Origin: Vicia villosa
Lineage: Eukaryota; Streptophyta; Magnoliopsida; Fabales; Fabaceae
Direction: 5' to 3'
DNA length: 64,000 nucleotides
Assembly (NCBI RefSeq): GCF_029867415.1
Contig: NC_081183.1
Location: 55,502,336-55,566,335, forward strand
Below, piece by piece: positions 27,504-40,048 of the stretch. Both the position numbers and the translations under genes were made by a program. The notes under the pieces are model-generated. The model did no database searches, was not told the DNA's origin, and saw only the letters and a program-made list of their open reading frames with translations. The stretch's first letter is position 1. Every line of letters begins with the position of its first letter.

Positions 27504-28219
27504 TCTAAATCCTCAAGAAAAACGTTAATCAGCTTGTTGTTTTTTCCATTCTTTGGAGTTTGTTTGATGTTGTCCTTTTCCACAATATGTGCAATTACAT
27601 CTGTTAAATTTAAGAAAAAAATTACATATAAATTGAGCCGAATGAATTATAAAATTCGTTTTTGTAAATTCATAAAAAAATGTGAAAGTAAATATAAAAT
27701 ATTATATATACCAAGTAATTTATCACCATTTGTAGCTGAGAGGATATATAACAAAGTAACAAAATCAAAATGATTTGTTGGGATTTCATTCACAACTATG
27801 TTACTGCACTTTGTAGCTCCCATAAAGTTCAATTTGAACTTGTGTGTTGTTGGTTTGAATTTCATTTCGTTTTGGGCAACTAAGACATTTTCAATTAAAT
27901 AAGTAGAACCTTCCTTTAAGAATTCTTGAAACTGTGTGATAAGTCTTTTCTTCACTGTAGCGTGAATCTTTCCATACTACAATGAAAAAAAAAGATGAAA
28001 ATACAAAAGAAAATCAATATAGATTGTAAATATTATTATGAAATTAAAAATGTAAAATATTTATACCTTTTCGTCAAGTAGATTCTTCTCCAAATTTTTT
28101 GTTTCAGATGGATATTTGAATTCAAGTTGAGTCCACAAACGAATGATTCGAACCATCAAATTCCAATCAATCTTTCCAGCGTGACTGTTATGAATGAAAG
28201 TAATTATAGGAAGTGCCAT
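27504..28219 (-). pseudogene. Unit 18: RPA1-like gene fragment with all three exons open
   Basis: ATG at 28219-28217. Exon 1 codes VRIIRLWTQ, exon 2 runs without a break through KKRLITQFQEFLKEGSTYLI, NEMKFKPTTHKFKLNF and ATNGDKLL, and exon 3 codes VIAHIVEKDNIKQ to LINVFLEDLE before the GTAAGA donor. The +1 A of the left units is absent. The product would still be only the first OB fold, with no later exon in the unit, so it is labelled a gene fragment. Its upstream noncoding part is interrupted by the solo LTR at 28,713. Confidence 0.72.
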
Positions 28220-28707
28220 TGACTAAAATATGGAAAAGAAAGCTGAATATTGGAGAGATGAATTTATACCAATTTAGTGGAGGAGAACGGAATTTATACC
28301 AATTTGGTGGAGGAGTTACGCATGAATAAAATGAGATTGTGATTTGGAACATGGTTTTATGATTTATAAAAAACGTGGGTTTAGAATTTGGATGTGGGGT
28401 TTTGAAACAGTATCAAAGAATGTGGGTTTGTGATTTAGAAAATAAGAATGTATGGTTAGTTGACCTGGTAATGAAACATGGGTTTGAATTAATACGTTGG
28501 TGAAAGAAGTAGTTTTTTTAGGATTTATTTTATTTAATATATTTAATATTTAATAATAATTAGTGTGTTTAATCAGTTTAAATCAACTAAAAAGTAGGAA
28601 ATAGTGAAAGTAGTTTTTTTAGGGTTTATTTCATTTAATATATTTCATAAATTAATAATTAGTAATGAAACGTGGTGACAATGAAAGTAGTTTGAAAAAA
28701 TAATATA

Positions 28708-28712
28708 TATAC
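28708..28712. repeat. Target duplication TATAC of the Ogre-type solo LTR (left)
   Basis: TATAC at 28708-28712 recurs at 33667-33671, directly flanking the TG...CA ends. The interrupted sequence is the noncoding part of array unit 18. Confidence 0.85.
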
Positions 28713-29385
28713 TGTCGCGGGGAAAAACCGTATCTTTTTCGGGATGAGACACCTGATGCCTTCTTTGGGCTCGAGTGCTGAAAAAAATAATTTTTCTTTT
28801 GTTTCAACCAAACTTTTTATTGTTTCCAAAGTAGGAAAAGGAAAAAAGCTGCAATAACCTTAAAAGTGGGGGAGAGATTTCGGGTAAGAGGGTTGGTTAT
28901 ACGAAGGGAAGGTATTAGCACCCAACGTATCTATAGTACTCTATAGGTTTATTTGCTATGTTTTTCATTCTATGTTATTGAGAGGTTCTTGTGAGATAGG
29001 TGGGAAACTAAGGTGTTTGTTTGATTATGCTCGCAAAGATCATCGCGATCCTCTGCATACATATCCCTTAGAGGGAATCAGAGCATCTGAAGCTCGGGGT
29101 CTACGGGTGCTAAGGTTTGAGTGGTTTGAGGGAGAAGTTTTGCTCGCCAAGGATACGACCTTGTGCCTACGTATTCTCAAAGGGATGTTGAGAAAGTCAG
29201 AGCAATCGTAGTTCCCACTTATGCTAGTGGAAGCAAAGGAAAAGAGACAAATGTCATCTCAATGTTCGATGTATCTAATCTATATCATCACATACATCTG
29301 TTTGATTTTTATTTGAAATCTTTTCATTATAAGCCCTGGGCTGTGCCACTTATGGCGCTTAGAATGATAAAGATATTTTTGTTTA

Positions 29386-29586
29386 GCCAGCCTTGTGGCA
29401 AAAACAAGTTTGATTAGCCAGCCTTGTGGCAAAAACTTTCAATGAAGTCAGCCTTGTGACAAAAAGTTTTGATTAATCAGCCAGCCTTGTGGCAAAAGTT
29501 TCAATGAAGTCAGCCTTGTGACAAAAACTTTGATTAATCAGCCAGTATGGTGGCAAAAGGTTTGATTGATTAGCCAGCCTTGTGGC
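29386..29586. repeat. Seven short hairpins with GCCA/TGGC or GTCA/TGAC stems
   Basis: Copies at 29386-29399, 29417-29430, 29447-29460, 29480-29493, 29509-29522, 29541-29554 and 29573-29586. Six have the loop GCCTTG; the sixth copy has GTATGG. Five have the stem GCCA/TGGC; the third and fifth have GTCA/TGAC, so both partners changed together. Each is followed by an A-run. Confidence 0.85.
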
Positions 29587-29711
29587 AAAAGGAAATTTGA
29601 TTGATTGATTGTTTGTGATGATATAGATGAGATACTCCTATCATAGAGATGATAAATGTCTAATCTCCTAGGGTATTTGATTTTGATATTGGGGATGCTT
29701 ATAAGAAGCCC

Positions 29712-29975
29712 GTGGGTCCTTGTACGAAGCCCAAGAGGAGGCTATCCGAGGGTCCTTGCATTGTAAGCCCAAGAGGAGGCTATGGGAGGGACAATCGAGG
29801 GTCCTTGCATTGTAAGCCCAAGAGGAGGCTATGGGAGGGACTAGTCGTTTGTACGAAGCCCAAGAGGAGGCATGGTATAGTTAGTTTGAGCTCTTAGAGC
29901 GATTTCACCGAGAAACCATACTCTATGTCCTAACCTAAACTAGGGAGATTCTTTGCACGAAGCCCAATAGGAGGC
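29712..29975. repeat. Tandem repeats around AGCCCAAGAGGAGGCT
   Basis: About five copies (for example 29728-29743) of a short unit containing agcccaagaggaggct, some preceded by gggtccttgcattgta. AGCC and GGCT can pair around an 8-nt loop. Part of the Ogre-type LTR. Confidence 0.75.
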
Positions 29976-30159
29976 TATGGGGAACCTAGTGTTGTACTAA
30001 GTTGAACAAGTATATATAACACAATCACAAATACGTGAACAAGTATGAACAAACATGGACAAACATGAACAAGTATGAACAATTACATATATATGTCAAG
30101 GTGTGTGTATATAATGGAGTTTATGAAGGAAATATACCTGTAAGCATGATCCATTTGTA

Positions 30160-30575
30160 CACACGGGGGCTCGGGACTTATACTCGGGGAGAGGCCCACT
30201 TGAGTTTATTCAAAGCTGTGTAAACAAGTATTTACAAAAGGGCTTGGGACTTATACCTACATGGAGGCCCATGGTATTTTTGGGAAGATTTAAAGAAAAC
30301 CTTCATTTTTGATTAGTTACTCGAGGTTAAAAATCAAATTGATCGAGGTATGTACAAAAAGGTGTATGTACAATGAAATACCTAATTTCATGCAAAGGAA
30401 TGGGACTTTTACCTACATGGAGGCCCAGATTGATTTTTGAAGAAAAACCCTAATTTTGATCTTGTTATTCGAGGGTTTAAATCAATTTTGATCGCGGTAT
30501 AAAAAGATAGGCGTATATATAATGAAAAACCTAAATTTATACAAAGGAATGGGGGCTTATACCATAAGGGATGCC
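30160..30575. repeat. Dispersed repeats of a 'gggactt(a/t)tacc...ggaggccca' motif
   Basis: Four related copies near 30,173, 30,245, 30,402 and 30,549, spaced 70-160 bp apart, with intervening AT-rich DNA containing cctaattt(c/t)at words. Part of the same LTR. Confidence 0.6.
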
Positions 30576-31049
30576 CATGAGGTTTTGAAAATCAATTGAT
30601 CAATCCAAATATTTAATCAAGAGTTTTTGAAAAGAAAAATCAAAAAGAAAAGGTTTATTTGTTTTAAAACGGTGATCGTTCGTTTTTTTAACGGTTTGAA
30701 TTTTTTGAAAGAAATCAATTTAATTAAGATAAAAGCAAAGATTATACTTAATTAATACCTAAATGATTAGGGTTTTGATCACAAAATATTTACAAGTAGT
30801 TAATTTTGAAAAATCAAATGAAAAACAATTTTTAAAGTATTTAAAAACACTTAAAAACATGTCATTTTAAACCTATTTAAAACGTATTAAATAAATATTT
30901 TTTTTTGTGATTTTTTTGGATGTTCATAAAATATATATATTAAATAAAGAGTGTGAAAAAAATGAAGTGAAAATGATGAATTTTGATTGGTTAAATCAAT
31001 TGATGAAGTTGTGTAAAAAAATTAAAGAAAACAAGTGATAAAAAAGTGG

Positions 31050-31120
31050 TTTTGTCTCCACTAGGGCTTGAACCCACGCCCTCTCTCTCACCAACCAAAA
31101 CACTTGCCAACTGAGCTGCG
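31050..31120 (-). other. tRNA-like segment with A- and B-box motifs
   Basis: On the minus strand CAGCTCAGTTGGCAAG (A-box-like) is followed about 35 nt later by GGGTTCAAGCCC (B-box-like). This is the arrangement of a tRNA or tRNA-derived SINE head. I see no full cloverleaf and no clear SINE tail, so it is probably an old tRNA-derived fragment captured in the LTR. Confidence 0.45.
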
Positions 31121-33724
31121 CGCGCAGCTTGTAATATACACACTTCCATTTAATTATATTTAAAATGTATCATTTGAATTTTCTGAATCAAAAATGGCGC
31201 CAAGAACACACCTTCAACTGAAATTTGAATATCTCTAAAACTGTGTTGTTTTGATCAAGTAAAGGGTCTATCTCACTCGGTTTTTTACGAGGAACATGAT
31301 GGTGCCCTCATAATTCATTTATTCTTGCTCTAAGGGGGTCAATTTTCGCATGAACATGAAGAACCCTAAAACTGAAATTCAATGTGAAATCGTGTATGTG
31401 CAAGTTATAATGCAATTGATTGAGGGTTAATGATCCTCATAGGTGCAGAAACAAGATGGTATATCCATATTTCATTTATGATGCATGTATGTATGAGTTT
31501 GAAGTTCATGAGTACTTACCTTAAAAGTGGCAAAACTGAGAATCGAATTCTGCAAATGAGAGGTTCTAGATGTTGTTTCTTGATTTGGACAGCTTCAATG
31601 GACCTTATGGAACATGCTTGGATGATTGGAATGAACTGAAAACCTCTGGATCAATTGGTGATACCCGATCTGCAGTAGGGCTCAAGTGAGGATCAATCTT
31701 GGTGATTTTGGAGTTACAGGTCAGGGATGATGATTGGGATAGTTCATATATGGTATATGGGATGTGTTTGGATGGTTAACTTGGACAGAAATGAGCTAGA
31801 ATGAAAATTGGCATGATAAGGCTAGTGTTATGCATATTTGGGAAGTGAGGTAGTGATTCTGAGATTTAGGTGTTTTTGGGGTATGTGAGTGAATCAAACA
31901 ACTTCCATATGATGTTTAGGAAGTGTTAGAAGCAACACTTTGCTCAGAAATTGCAAGAGATGGAAATTGCAATTCTTCCTCTTTGAAACTCATGAAACTT
32001 GCAACTTAAGAAAGAAGAGAGAAAACCTATGATTATGAGGTTTTGGTGTGATTTGAAGAGTGATTTGAACCTCTATTTATAGGCCAAGGATTCTGAACTC
32101 CAAGCTTTGCAAGTTGATCAAAGAATGGTGATTTGGCATTTGGAGATAAAATGGAATCTTTACATTTAATGCAAATGGTTAAAAGTGACTTAACCATGGT
32201 TAAACTTCCAAGCTTCTTATCCTCTTCCATTCTGATCTTCAAATCAGAAAATATCTCCCAATTATTGCATTGATGCATCATTACTTGCATTATAGGTCAT
32301 ATAGTATTGAAACTTAGTGAAAAAATGGTGAAAATTCAAGTATAATGGTCACTAATGTCAAATTTCAAAACCATGGCTACACTCCATATTTTTTCATGCT
32401 CTTGGAAATTTTGGAAAGCTCATGTTACACACTTCAAAACCCTAGTTGAAATTTTCTTCAAGACCTTTAAGGAAATGGGTGAAAAAGATCCATGAACTTT
32501 GAAGAAAATGAGATTTTAAGTGAAATTTTCAAAAGATACCAACTTTGAAGCTCCATATCTCTTAAATGGTTGATCTTTTGGAAAATTATTTTATGTGACA
32601 AAGTTGTTTATTGGATCAAAATCTACAACTTTCATGTTGGAAGTTTTTTTCAGTTTGTAGGTGAAATTTTGAGTTATTCCCTTCCAAAGTTTGGAAAAAA
32701 ACATTGAAAAACACTTAGAAATTTTTTTAAGTATGAAAGTCAAACTTTTGACTTTTTGATTCTTGATTGATTTTCTTGATTTTTCTTGATCAAATGACTT
32801 CATATATCATATATTGATGATTTAAAACTTCAAAAGTCATGGTTGACCAAAATTCCCCAAAAGTCAATGGTGATCTTGTACAGTTGACTTTTTCAGACGA
32901 ATCGCGTTTCTGGAGATTTCAAATGAACCAAGCTATCCTCACCAAATGAATGGTATGAATGGATCACATTGAGTTATTGGAGGACCTTGAGCCATAGTTT
33001 AAGGTGTGTCACCATGTTCTGATTAAAAAGTCAGTTATTTAGGTGAATTAGGTCAAAAACCCTAATTGTCGACCTGATGAAATTGATGACTGTGGATCTT
33101 GAATTGAGATGTAATTTCCATTGGATATTGTCATAGGGATTATTTGAAGATGATTGAAACCTTTGAGTGATCCCCTGGAGCTTTTTAGGGTCTCCCAAAT
33201 GTGATCCCTGATTTCAGTCCCTGATAATTCAAAACCCTAATCTGATGATTTGAAATTTCACTGTTGGTTAACCTTGTGTAGGGGATGTCCTGAGCCAATG
33301 GATTAGGTCAAAATGTTGCACTTGGGGTCTTGAGGTCATGTCCCAAGTCATTAGGTCAAATCCTGAGCAAAAATTAGGAGTATGCTATCTTCAGTCAAAA
33401 CCCTAATCTGGTTAATTCAGAGCCTTTGAGCTTGTTGAAATGAATCTTTGAAGACCAAATGTTGATTGTTGATGAAGATGGTTCATTTGAGATGAAGGGA
33501 GAACAAAACCCTAATTGATTGTTACTTGTACTGATGAGTGATTTCTTGATTAAACCCTGCTGAGTCACAAGTAGCAAATACAAGCTATGCAATTTGTTAG
33601 AGATGCAAATGATGCATATTCAGATGATATGAGGTGGTATCTTAGGTCAAAAATTGGGGTATGACATATACCATAAATTAAATTATGTAATTAAATATAA
33701 TGATAGACTATTATTCAATCTTAC

Positions 33725-34438
33725 TTTAAATCCTCAAGAAAAATGTTAATCAGCTTGTTGTTTTTTCCATTCTTTGGAGTTTGTTTGATGTTGTCCTTTT
33801 CCACAATATGTGCAATTACATCTGTTAAATTTAAGAAAAAAATTACATATAAATTGAGCCAAATGAATTATAAAATTTGTTTTTGTAAATTCACAAAAAA
33901 ATGTGAAAGTAAATATAAAATATTATATATACCAAGTAATTTATCACCATTTGTAGCTGAGAGGATATATAAAAAAGTAACAAAATCAAAATGATTTGTT
34001 GGAATTTCATTCACAACTATGTTACTGCACTTTGTAGCTCCCATAAAGTTCAATTTGAACTTGTGTGTTGTCGGTTTAAATTTTGATTTTAGTTTTGGCA
34101 ACTAAGACATTTTCAATTAAATAAGTAGAACCTTCCTTTAAGGATTCTTGAAACTGTGTGATAAGTCTTTTCTTCACTGTGGCCTGAATGTTTCCATACT
34201 ACAATGAAAAAAAGATGAAAATACAAAAAAAATCAATATACACTGTAAATATTATTATGAAATTAAAAATATAAAATATTTATACCTTTTCGTCAAGTAG
34301 AATCATCTCCAAACTGTTTGTTTCAGATGGATTTTTGAATTCAAGTTGAGTCCACATACGAATGATTCGAACCTTCAAATTCCAATCACTCTTTCCAGCG
34401 TGACTGTTATGAATGAAAGTAATTATAGGAAGTGCCAT
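33725..34438 (-). pseudogene. Unit 19: mosaic RPA1-like gene fragment
   Basis: ATG at 34438-34436. Exon 2 and intron 1 match unit 7 (tttaaattttgattttag, cactgtggcctgaatg, atacactg), including the +1 frameshift. Exon 1 and the noncoding part match units 20-21 (attcaagttgagtccacatacg). Confidence 0.72.
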
Positions 34439-34984
34439 TGAATAAAATATGGAAAAGAAAGCTGAATATTTGAGAGATGAATTTATACCAATTTAGTGGA
34501 GGAGAACGGAATTTATACCAATTTGGTGGAGGAGTTACGCATGAATAAAATGAGATTATGATTTGGAACATGGGTTTATGATTTATAAAAAACGTGGGTT
34601 TAGAATTTGGATGTGGGGTTTTGAAACAGTATCAAAGAACGTGGGTTTGTGATTTAGAAAATAAGAATGTATGGTTAGTTGACCTGGTAATGAAACATGG
34701 GTTTGAATTAATACGTTGGTGAAAGAAGTAGTTTTTTTAGGATTTATTTTATTTAATATATTTAATATTTAATAATAATTAGTGTGTTTAATCAGTTTAA
34801 ATCAACTAAAAAGTAGGAAACAGTGAAAGTAGTTTTTTTAGAGTTTATTTTATTTAATATATTTCATAAATTAATAATTAGTAATGAATCGTGGTGACAA
34901 TGAAAGTAGTTTGAAAAAATAATATATATACCATAAATTAAATTATGTAATTAAATATAATGATAGACTATTATTCAATCTTAA

Positions 34985-35699
34985 TCTAAATCCTCAAGAA
35001 AAATGTTAATCAGCTTGTTGTTTTTTCCATTCTTTGGAGTTTGTTTGATGTTGTCCTTTTCCACAATATGTGCAATTACATCTGTTAAATTTAAGAAAAA
35101 AAATACATATAAAGTGAGCCAAATGAATTATAAAATTTGTTTTTGTAAATTCATAAATAAATGTGAAAGTAAATATAAAATATTATATATACCAAGTAAT
35201 TTATCACCATTTGTAGCTGAGAGGATATATAAAAAAGTAACAAAATCAAAATGATTTGTTGGAATTTCATTCACAACTATGTTATTGCACTTTGTAGCTC
35301 CCATAAAGTTCAATTTGAACTTGTGTGTTGTCAGTTTGAATTTCATTTCATTTTTGGCAACTAAGACATTTTCAATTAAATAAGTAGAACCTTCCTTTAA
35401 GAATTCTTGAAACTGTGTGATAAGTCTTTTCTTATCTATAGCGTGAATCTTTCCATACTACAATGAAAAAAAAGATGAAAATACAAAAGAAAATCAATAT
35501 AGATTGTAAATATTATTATGAAATTAAAAATGTAAAATATTTATACCTTTTCGTCAAGTAGAATCATCTCCAAATTTTTTGTTTCAGATGGATTTTTGAA
35601 TTCAAGTTGAGTCCACATACGAATGATTCGAACCTTCAAATTCCAATCACTCTTTCCAGCGTGACTGTTATGAATGAAAGTAATTATAGGAAGTGCCAT
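34985..35699 (-). pseudogene. Unit 20: RPA1-like gene fragment, open exons
   Basis: ATG at 35699-35697. Exon 2 is open in the ancestral frame (LVAKNEMKFKLTTHKFKLNF). Exon 3 codes VIAHIVEKDNIKQ to the donor. Truncated after exon 3 like every unit. Confidence 0.72.
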
Positions 35700-36245
35700 T
35701 GAATAAAATATGGAAAAGAAAGCTGAATATTTGAGAGATGAATTTATACCAATTTAGTGGAGGAGAACGGAATTTATACCAATTTGGTGGAGGAGTTACG
35801 CATGAATAAAATGAGATTGTGATTTGGAACATGGGTTTATGATTTATAAAAAACGTGGGTTTAGAATTTGGATGTGGGGTTTTGAAATAGTATCAAAGAA
35901 CGTGGGTTTGTGATTTAGAAAATAAGAATGTATGGTTAGTTGACCTGGTAATGAAACATGGGTTTGAATTAATACGTTGGTGAAAGAAGTAGTTTTTTTA
36001 GGATTTATTTTATTTAATATATTTAATATTTAATAATAATTAGTGTGTTTAATCAGTTTAAATCAACTAAAAAGTAGGAAACAGTGAAAGTAGTTTTTTT
36101 AGGGTTTATTTTATTTAATATATTTCATAAATTAATAATTAGTAATGAATCGTGGTGACAATGAAAGTAGTTTGAAAAAATAATATATATACCATAAATT
36201 AAATTATGTAATTAAATATAATGATAGACTATTATTCAATCTTAA

Positions 36246-36960
36246 TCTAAATCCTCAAGAAAAATGTTAATCAGCTTGTTGTTTTTTCCATTCTTTGGAG
36301 TTTGTTTGATGTAGTCCTTTTCCACAATATGTGCAATTACATCTGTTAAATTTAAGAAAAAAAATACATATAAAGTGAGCCAAATGAATTATAAAATTTG
36401 TTTTTGTAAATTCATAAATAAATGTGAAAGTAAATATAAAATATTATATATACCAAGTAATTTATCACCATTTGTAGCTGAGAGGATATATAAAAAAGTA
36501 ACAAAATCAAAATGATTTGTTGGAATTTCATTCACAACTATGTTATTGCACTTTGTAGCTCCCATAAAGTTCAATTTGAACTTGTGTGTTGTCGGTTTGA
36601 ATTTCATTTCATTTTTGGCAACTAAGACATTTTCAATTAAATAAGTAGAACCTTCCTTTAAGAATTCTTGAAACTGTGTGATAAGTCTTTTCTTATCTAT
36701 AGCGTGAATCTTTCCATACTACAATGAAAAAAAAGATGAAAATAAAAAAGAAAATCAATATAGATTGTAAATATTATTATGAAATTAAAAATGTAAAATA
36801 TTTATACCTTTTCGTCAAGTAGAATCATCTCCAAATTTTTTGTTTCAGATGGATTTTTGAATTCAAGTTGAGTCCACATACGAATGATTCGAACCTTCAA
36901 ATTCCAATCAATCTTTCCAGCGTGACTGTTATGAATGAAAGTAATTATAGGAAGTGCCAT
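36246..36960 (-). pseudogene. Unit 21: RPA1-like gene fragment, open exons
   Basis: Nearly identical to unit 20 with the same open exon 2. ATG at 36960-36958. Confidence 0.72.
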
Positions 36961-37506
36961 TGAATAAAATATGGAAAAGAAAGTTGAATATTGGAGAGAT
37001 GAATTTATACCAATTTAGTGGAGGAGAACGGAATTTAAACCAATTTGGTGGAGGCGTTACGCATGAATAAAATGAGATTGTGATTTGGAACATGGGTTTA
37101 TGATTTATAAAAAACGTGGGTTTAGAATTTGGATGTGGGGTTTTGAAACAGTATCAAAGAACGTGGGTTTGTGATTTAGAAAATAAGAATGTATGGTTAG
37201 TTGACCGGGTAATGAAACATGGGTTTGAATTAATACGTTGGTGAAAGAAGTAGTTTTTTTAGGATTTATTTTATTTAATATATTTAATATTTAATAATAA
37301 TTAGTGTGTTTAATCAGTTTAAATCAACTAAAAAGTAGGAAACAGTGAAAGTAGTTTTTTTAGGGTTTATTTCATTTAATATATTTCATAAATTAATAAT
37401 TAGTAATGAAACGTGGTGTCAATGAAAGTAGTTTGAAAAAATAATATATATACCATAAATTAAATTATGTAATTAAATATAATGATAGACTATTATTCAA
37501 TCTTAC

Positions 37507-38231
37507 TCTAAATCCTCAAGAAAAATGTTAATCAGCTTGTTGTTTTTTCCATTCTTTGGAGTTTGTTTGATGTTATCCTTTTCCACAATATGTGCAATTA
37601 CATCTGTTAAATTTAAGAAAAAAATTACATATAAATTGAGCCAAATGAATTATAAAATTTGTTTTTGTAAATTCATAAATAAATGTGAAAGTAAATATAA
37701 ATAATACAACGTAATATATATACCAAGTAATTTATCACCATTTGTAGCTTAGAGGATATATGAAAAAGTAACAAAATCAAAATGATTTGTTAGAATTTCA
37801 TTCCCAACCATGTTACTGCACTGTGTAGCTCCCATAAAGTTCAATTTGAACTTGTGTGTTCTTGGTTTGAATTTCATTTCATTTCCGGTAACTAAGAAAG
37901 TTTCAATTAAATAAGTAGAACATTCCTTTAAGGATTCTTGAAACTGTGTGATAAGTCATTTCTTCACTGTAGCGTGAATCTTTCCATACTACAATGAAAA
38001 AAAAAGATGAAAATACAAAAGAAAATCAATATAGATTGTAAATATTATTATGAAATTAAAAATGCAAAATATTTATACCTTTTCGTCAAGTAGAATCATC
38101 TCCAAATTTTTTGTTTCAGATGGATTTTTGAATTCAAGTTGAGTCCACATACGAATAATTCGAACCTTCAAATTCCAATCAATCTTTCCAGCGTGACTGT
38201 TATGAATGAAAGTAACTATAGGAAGTGCCAT
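37507..38231 (-). pseudogene. Unit 22: RPA1-like gene fragment, stop in exon 2
   Basis: Exon 2 keeps the ancestral frame (NEMKFKPRTHKF-type), but the serine codon after YIL is TAA. About 10 bp (aatacaacgt) is inserted near the intron 2 donor. ATG at 38231-38229. Confidence 0.7.
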
Positions 38232-38777
38232 TGAATATAATATGGAAAAGAAAGCTCAATATTGGAGAGATGAATTTTTACCAATTTAGTGGAGGAGAAC
38301 GGAATTTATACCAATTTGGTGGAGGCGTTACGCATGAATAAAATGAGATTGTGATTTGGAACATGGGTTTATGATTTATAAAAAACGGGGGTTTAGAATT
38401 TGGATGTGGGGTTTTGAAACAGTATCAAAGAACGTGGGTTTGTGATTTAGAAAATAAGAATGTATGGTTAGTTGACCTGGTAATGAAACATGGGTTCGAA
38501 TTAATACGTTGGTGAAAGAAGTAGTTTTCTTAGGATTTATTTTATTTAATATATTTAATATTTAATAATAATTAGTTTTTTTAATCAGTTTTATTCAAAT
38601 AAAAAGTAGGACATAATGAAAGTAATTTTTTTAGGGTTTATTTCATTTAATATATTTCATAAATTAATAATTAGTAATGAAACGTGGTGACAATGAAAGT
38701 AGTTTGAAAAAATAATATATATACCATAAGTTAAATTATGTAATTAAATATAATGATAGACTATTATTCAATCTTAC

Positions 38778-39502
38778 TCTAAATCCTCAAGAAAAATGTT
38801 AATCAGCTTGTTGTTTTTTCCATTCTTTGGAGTTTGTTTGATGTTGTCCTTTTCCACAATATGTGCAATTACATCTGTTAAATTTAAGAAAAAAATTACA
38901 TATAAATTTAGCCTAATGAATTATAAAATTTGTTTTTGTAAATTCATAAATAAATGTGAAAGTAAATATAAATAATATAACGTAATATATATACCAAGTA
39001 ATTTATCACCATTTGTAGCTTAGAGGATATATGAAAAAGTAACAAAATCAAAATGATTTGTTAGAATTTCATTCCCAACCATGTTACTGCACTTTGTAGC
39101 TCCCATATAGTTCAATTTGAACTTGTGTGTTCTTGGTTTGAATTTCATTTCATTTCCAGTAACTAAGATAGTTTCAATTAAATAAGTAGAACATTCCTTT
39201 AAGGATTCTTGAAACTGTGTGATAAGTCATTTCTTCACTGTAGCGTGAATCTTTCCATACTACAATGAAAAAAAAAGATGAAAATACAAAAGAAAATTAA
39301 TATAGATTGTAAATATTATTATGAAATTAAAAATGTTAAATATTTATAACTTTTCGTCAAGTAGAATCATCTCCAAATTGTTTGTTTCCGATGGATTTTT
39401 GAATTCAGGTTGAGTCCACATACGAATGATTCAAACCTTCAAATTCCAATCATTCTTTCCAGCGTGAATGTTATCAATGAAAGTAATTATAGGAAGTGCC
39501 AT
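38778..39502 (-). pseudogene. Unit 23: RPA1-like gene fragment, stop in exon 2
   Basis: Shares the TAA stop, the ~10-bp insertion and the ttctt(g)gtt variants of unit 22. ATG at 39502-39500. Unit length 1,271 bp. Confidence 0.7.
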
Positions 39503-40048
39503 TGAATAAACTATGGAAAAGAAAGCTGAATATTGGAGAGATGAATTTATACCAATTTAGTGGAGGAGAACTGAATTTATACCAATTTGGTGGAGGAGTT
39601 ACGCATGAATAAAATGAGATTGTGATTTGGAACATGGGTTTATGATTTATAAAAAACGTGGGTTTAGAATTTGGATGTGGGGTTTTGAAACAGTATCAAA
39701 GAACGTGGGTTTGTGATTTAGAAAATGAGAATGTATGGCTAGTTGACCTGGTAATGAAACATGGGTTTGAGTTAATATGTTGGTGAAAGAAATAGTTTTT
39801 TTAGGATTTATTTTATTCAATATATTTAATATTTAATATTAACTAATGTGTTTAATCAGTTTAAATCAACTAAAAAGTAGGAAACAGTGAAAGTAGTTTT
39901 TTTAGGGTTTATTTCATTTAATATATTTCATAAATTAATAATTAGTAATGAAACGTGGTGACAATGAAAGTAGTTTGAAAAAATAATATATATACCATAA
40001 ATTAAATTATGTAATTAAATATAATGATAGACTAATATTCAATATTAC

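Larger units (their letters stand above)
28713..33666. mobile_element. Ogre/Tat-type solo LTR, 4,954 bp
   Basis: It starts TGTCGCGGGG and ends GGGGTATGACA, giving TG...CA ends with a 5-bp target duplication. No gag, pol, primer-binding site or second LTR is present, so this is most simply a solo LTR left by LTR-LTR recombination. The length fits Ogre elements of legumes, known for LTRs of about 5 kb. A second, related LTR starts at 49,124: both share attgtttccaaa followed by a conserved stretch with tatac, gggaaggt and gtactc/ccatagg-like words. Inside are several blocks of short tandem repeats (29.4-30.6 kb) and a tRNA-like segment. The right half, about 31.2-33.6 kb, holds no recognisable gene. 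Confidence 0.82.

Noticed and set aside
27504..28219. A functional small RPA gene in unit 18
   Set aside because: Although open, it ends at an exon 3 donor with no following exon, so a full RPA1-like protein cannot be made from this unit.
28713..33666. A complete LTR retrotransposon or host gene in the 5-kb gap of the array
   Set aside because: No domain, primer-binding site or internal LTR pair is visible; ends and target duplication fit a solo LTR. The short ORFs there have no recognisable features.
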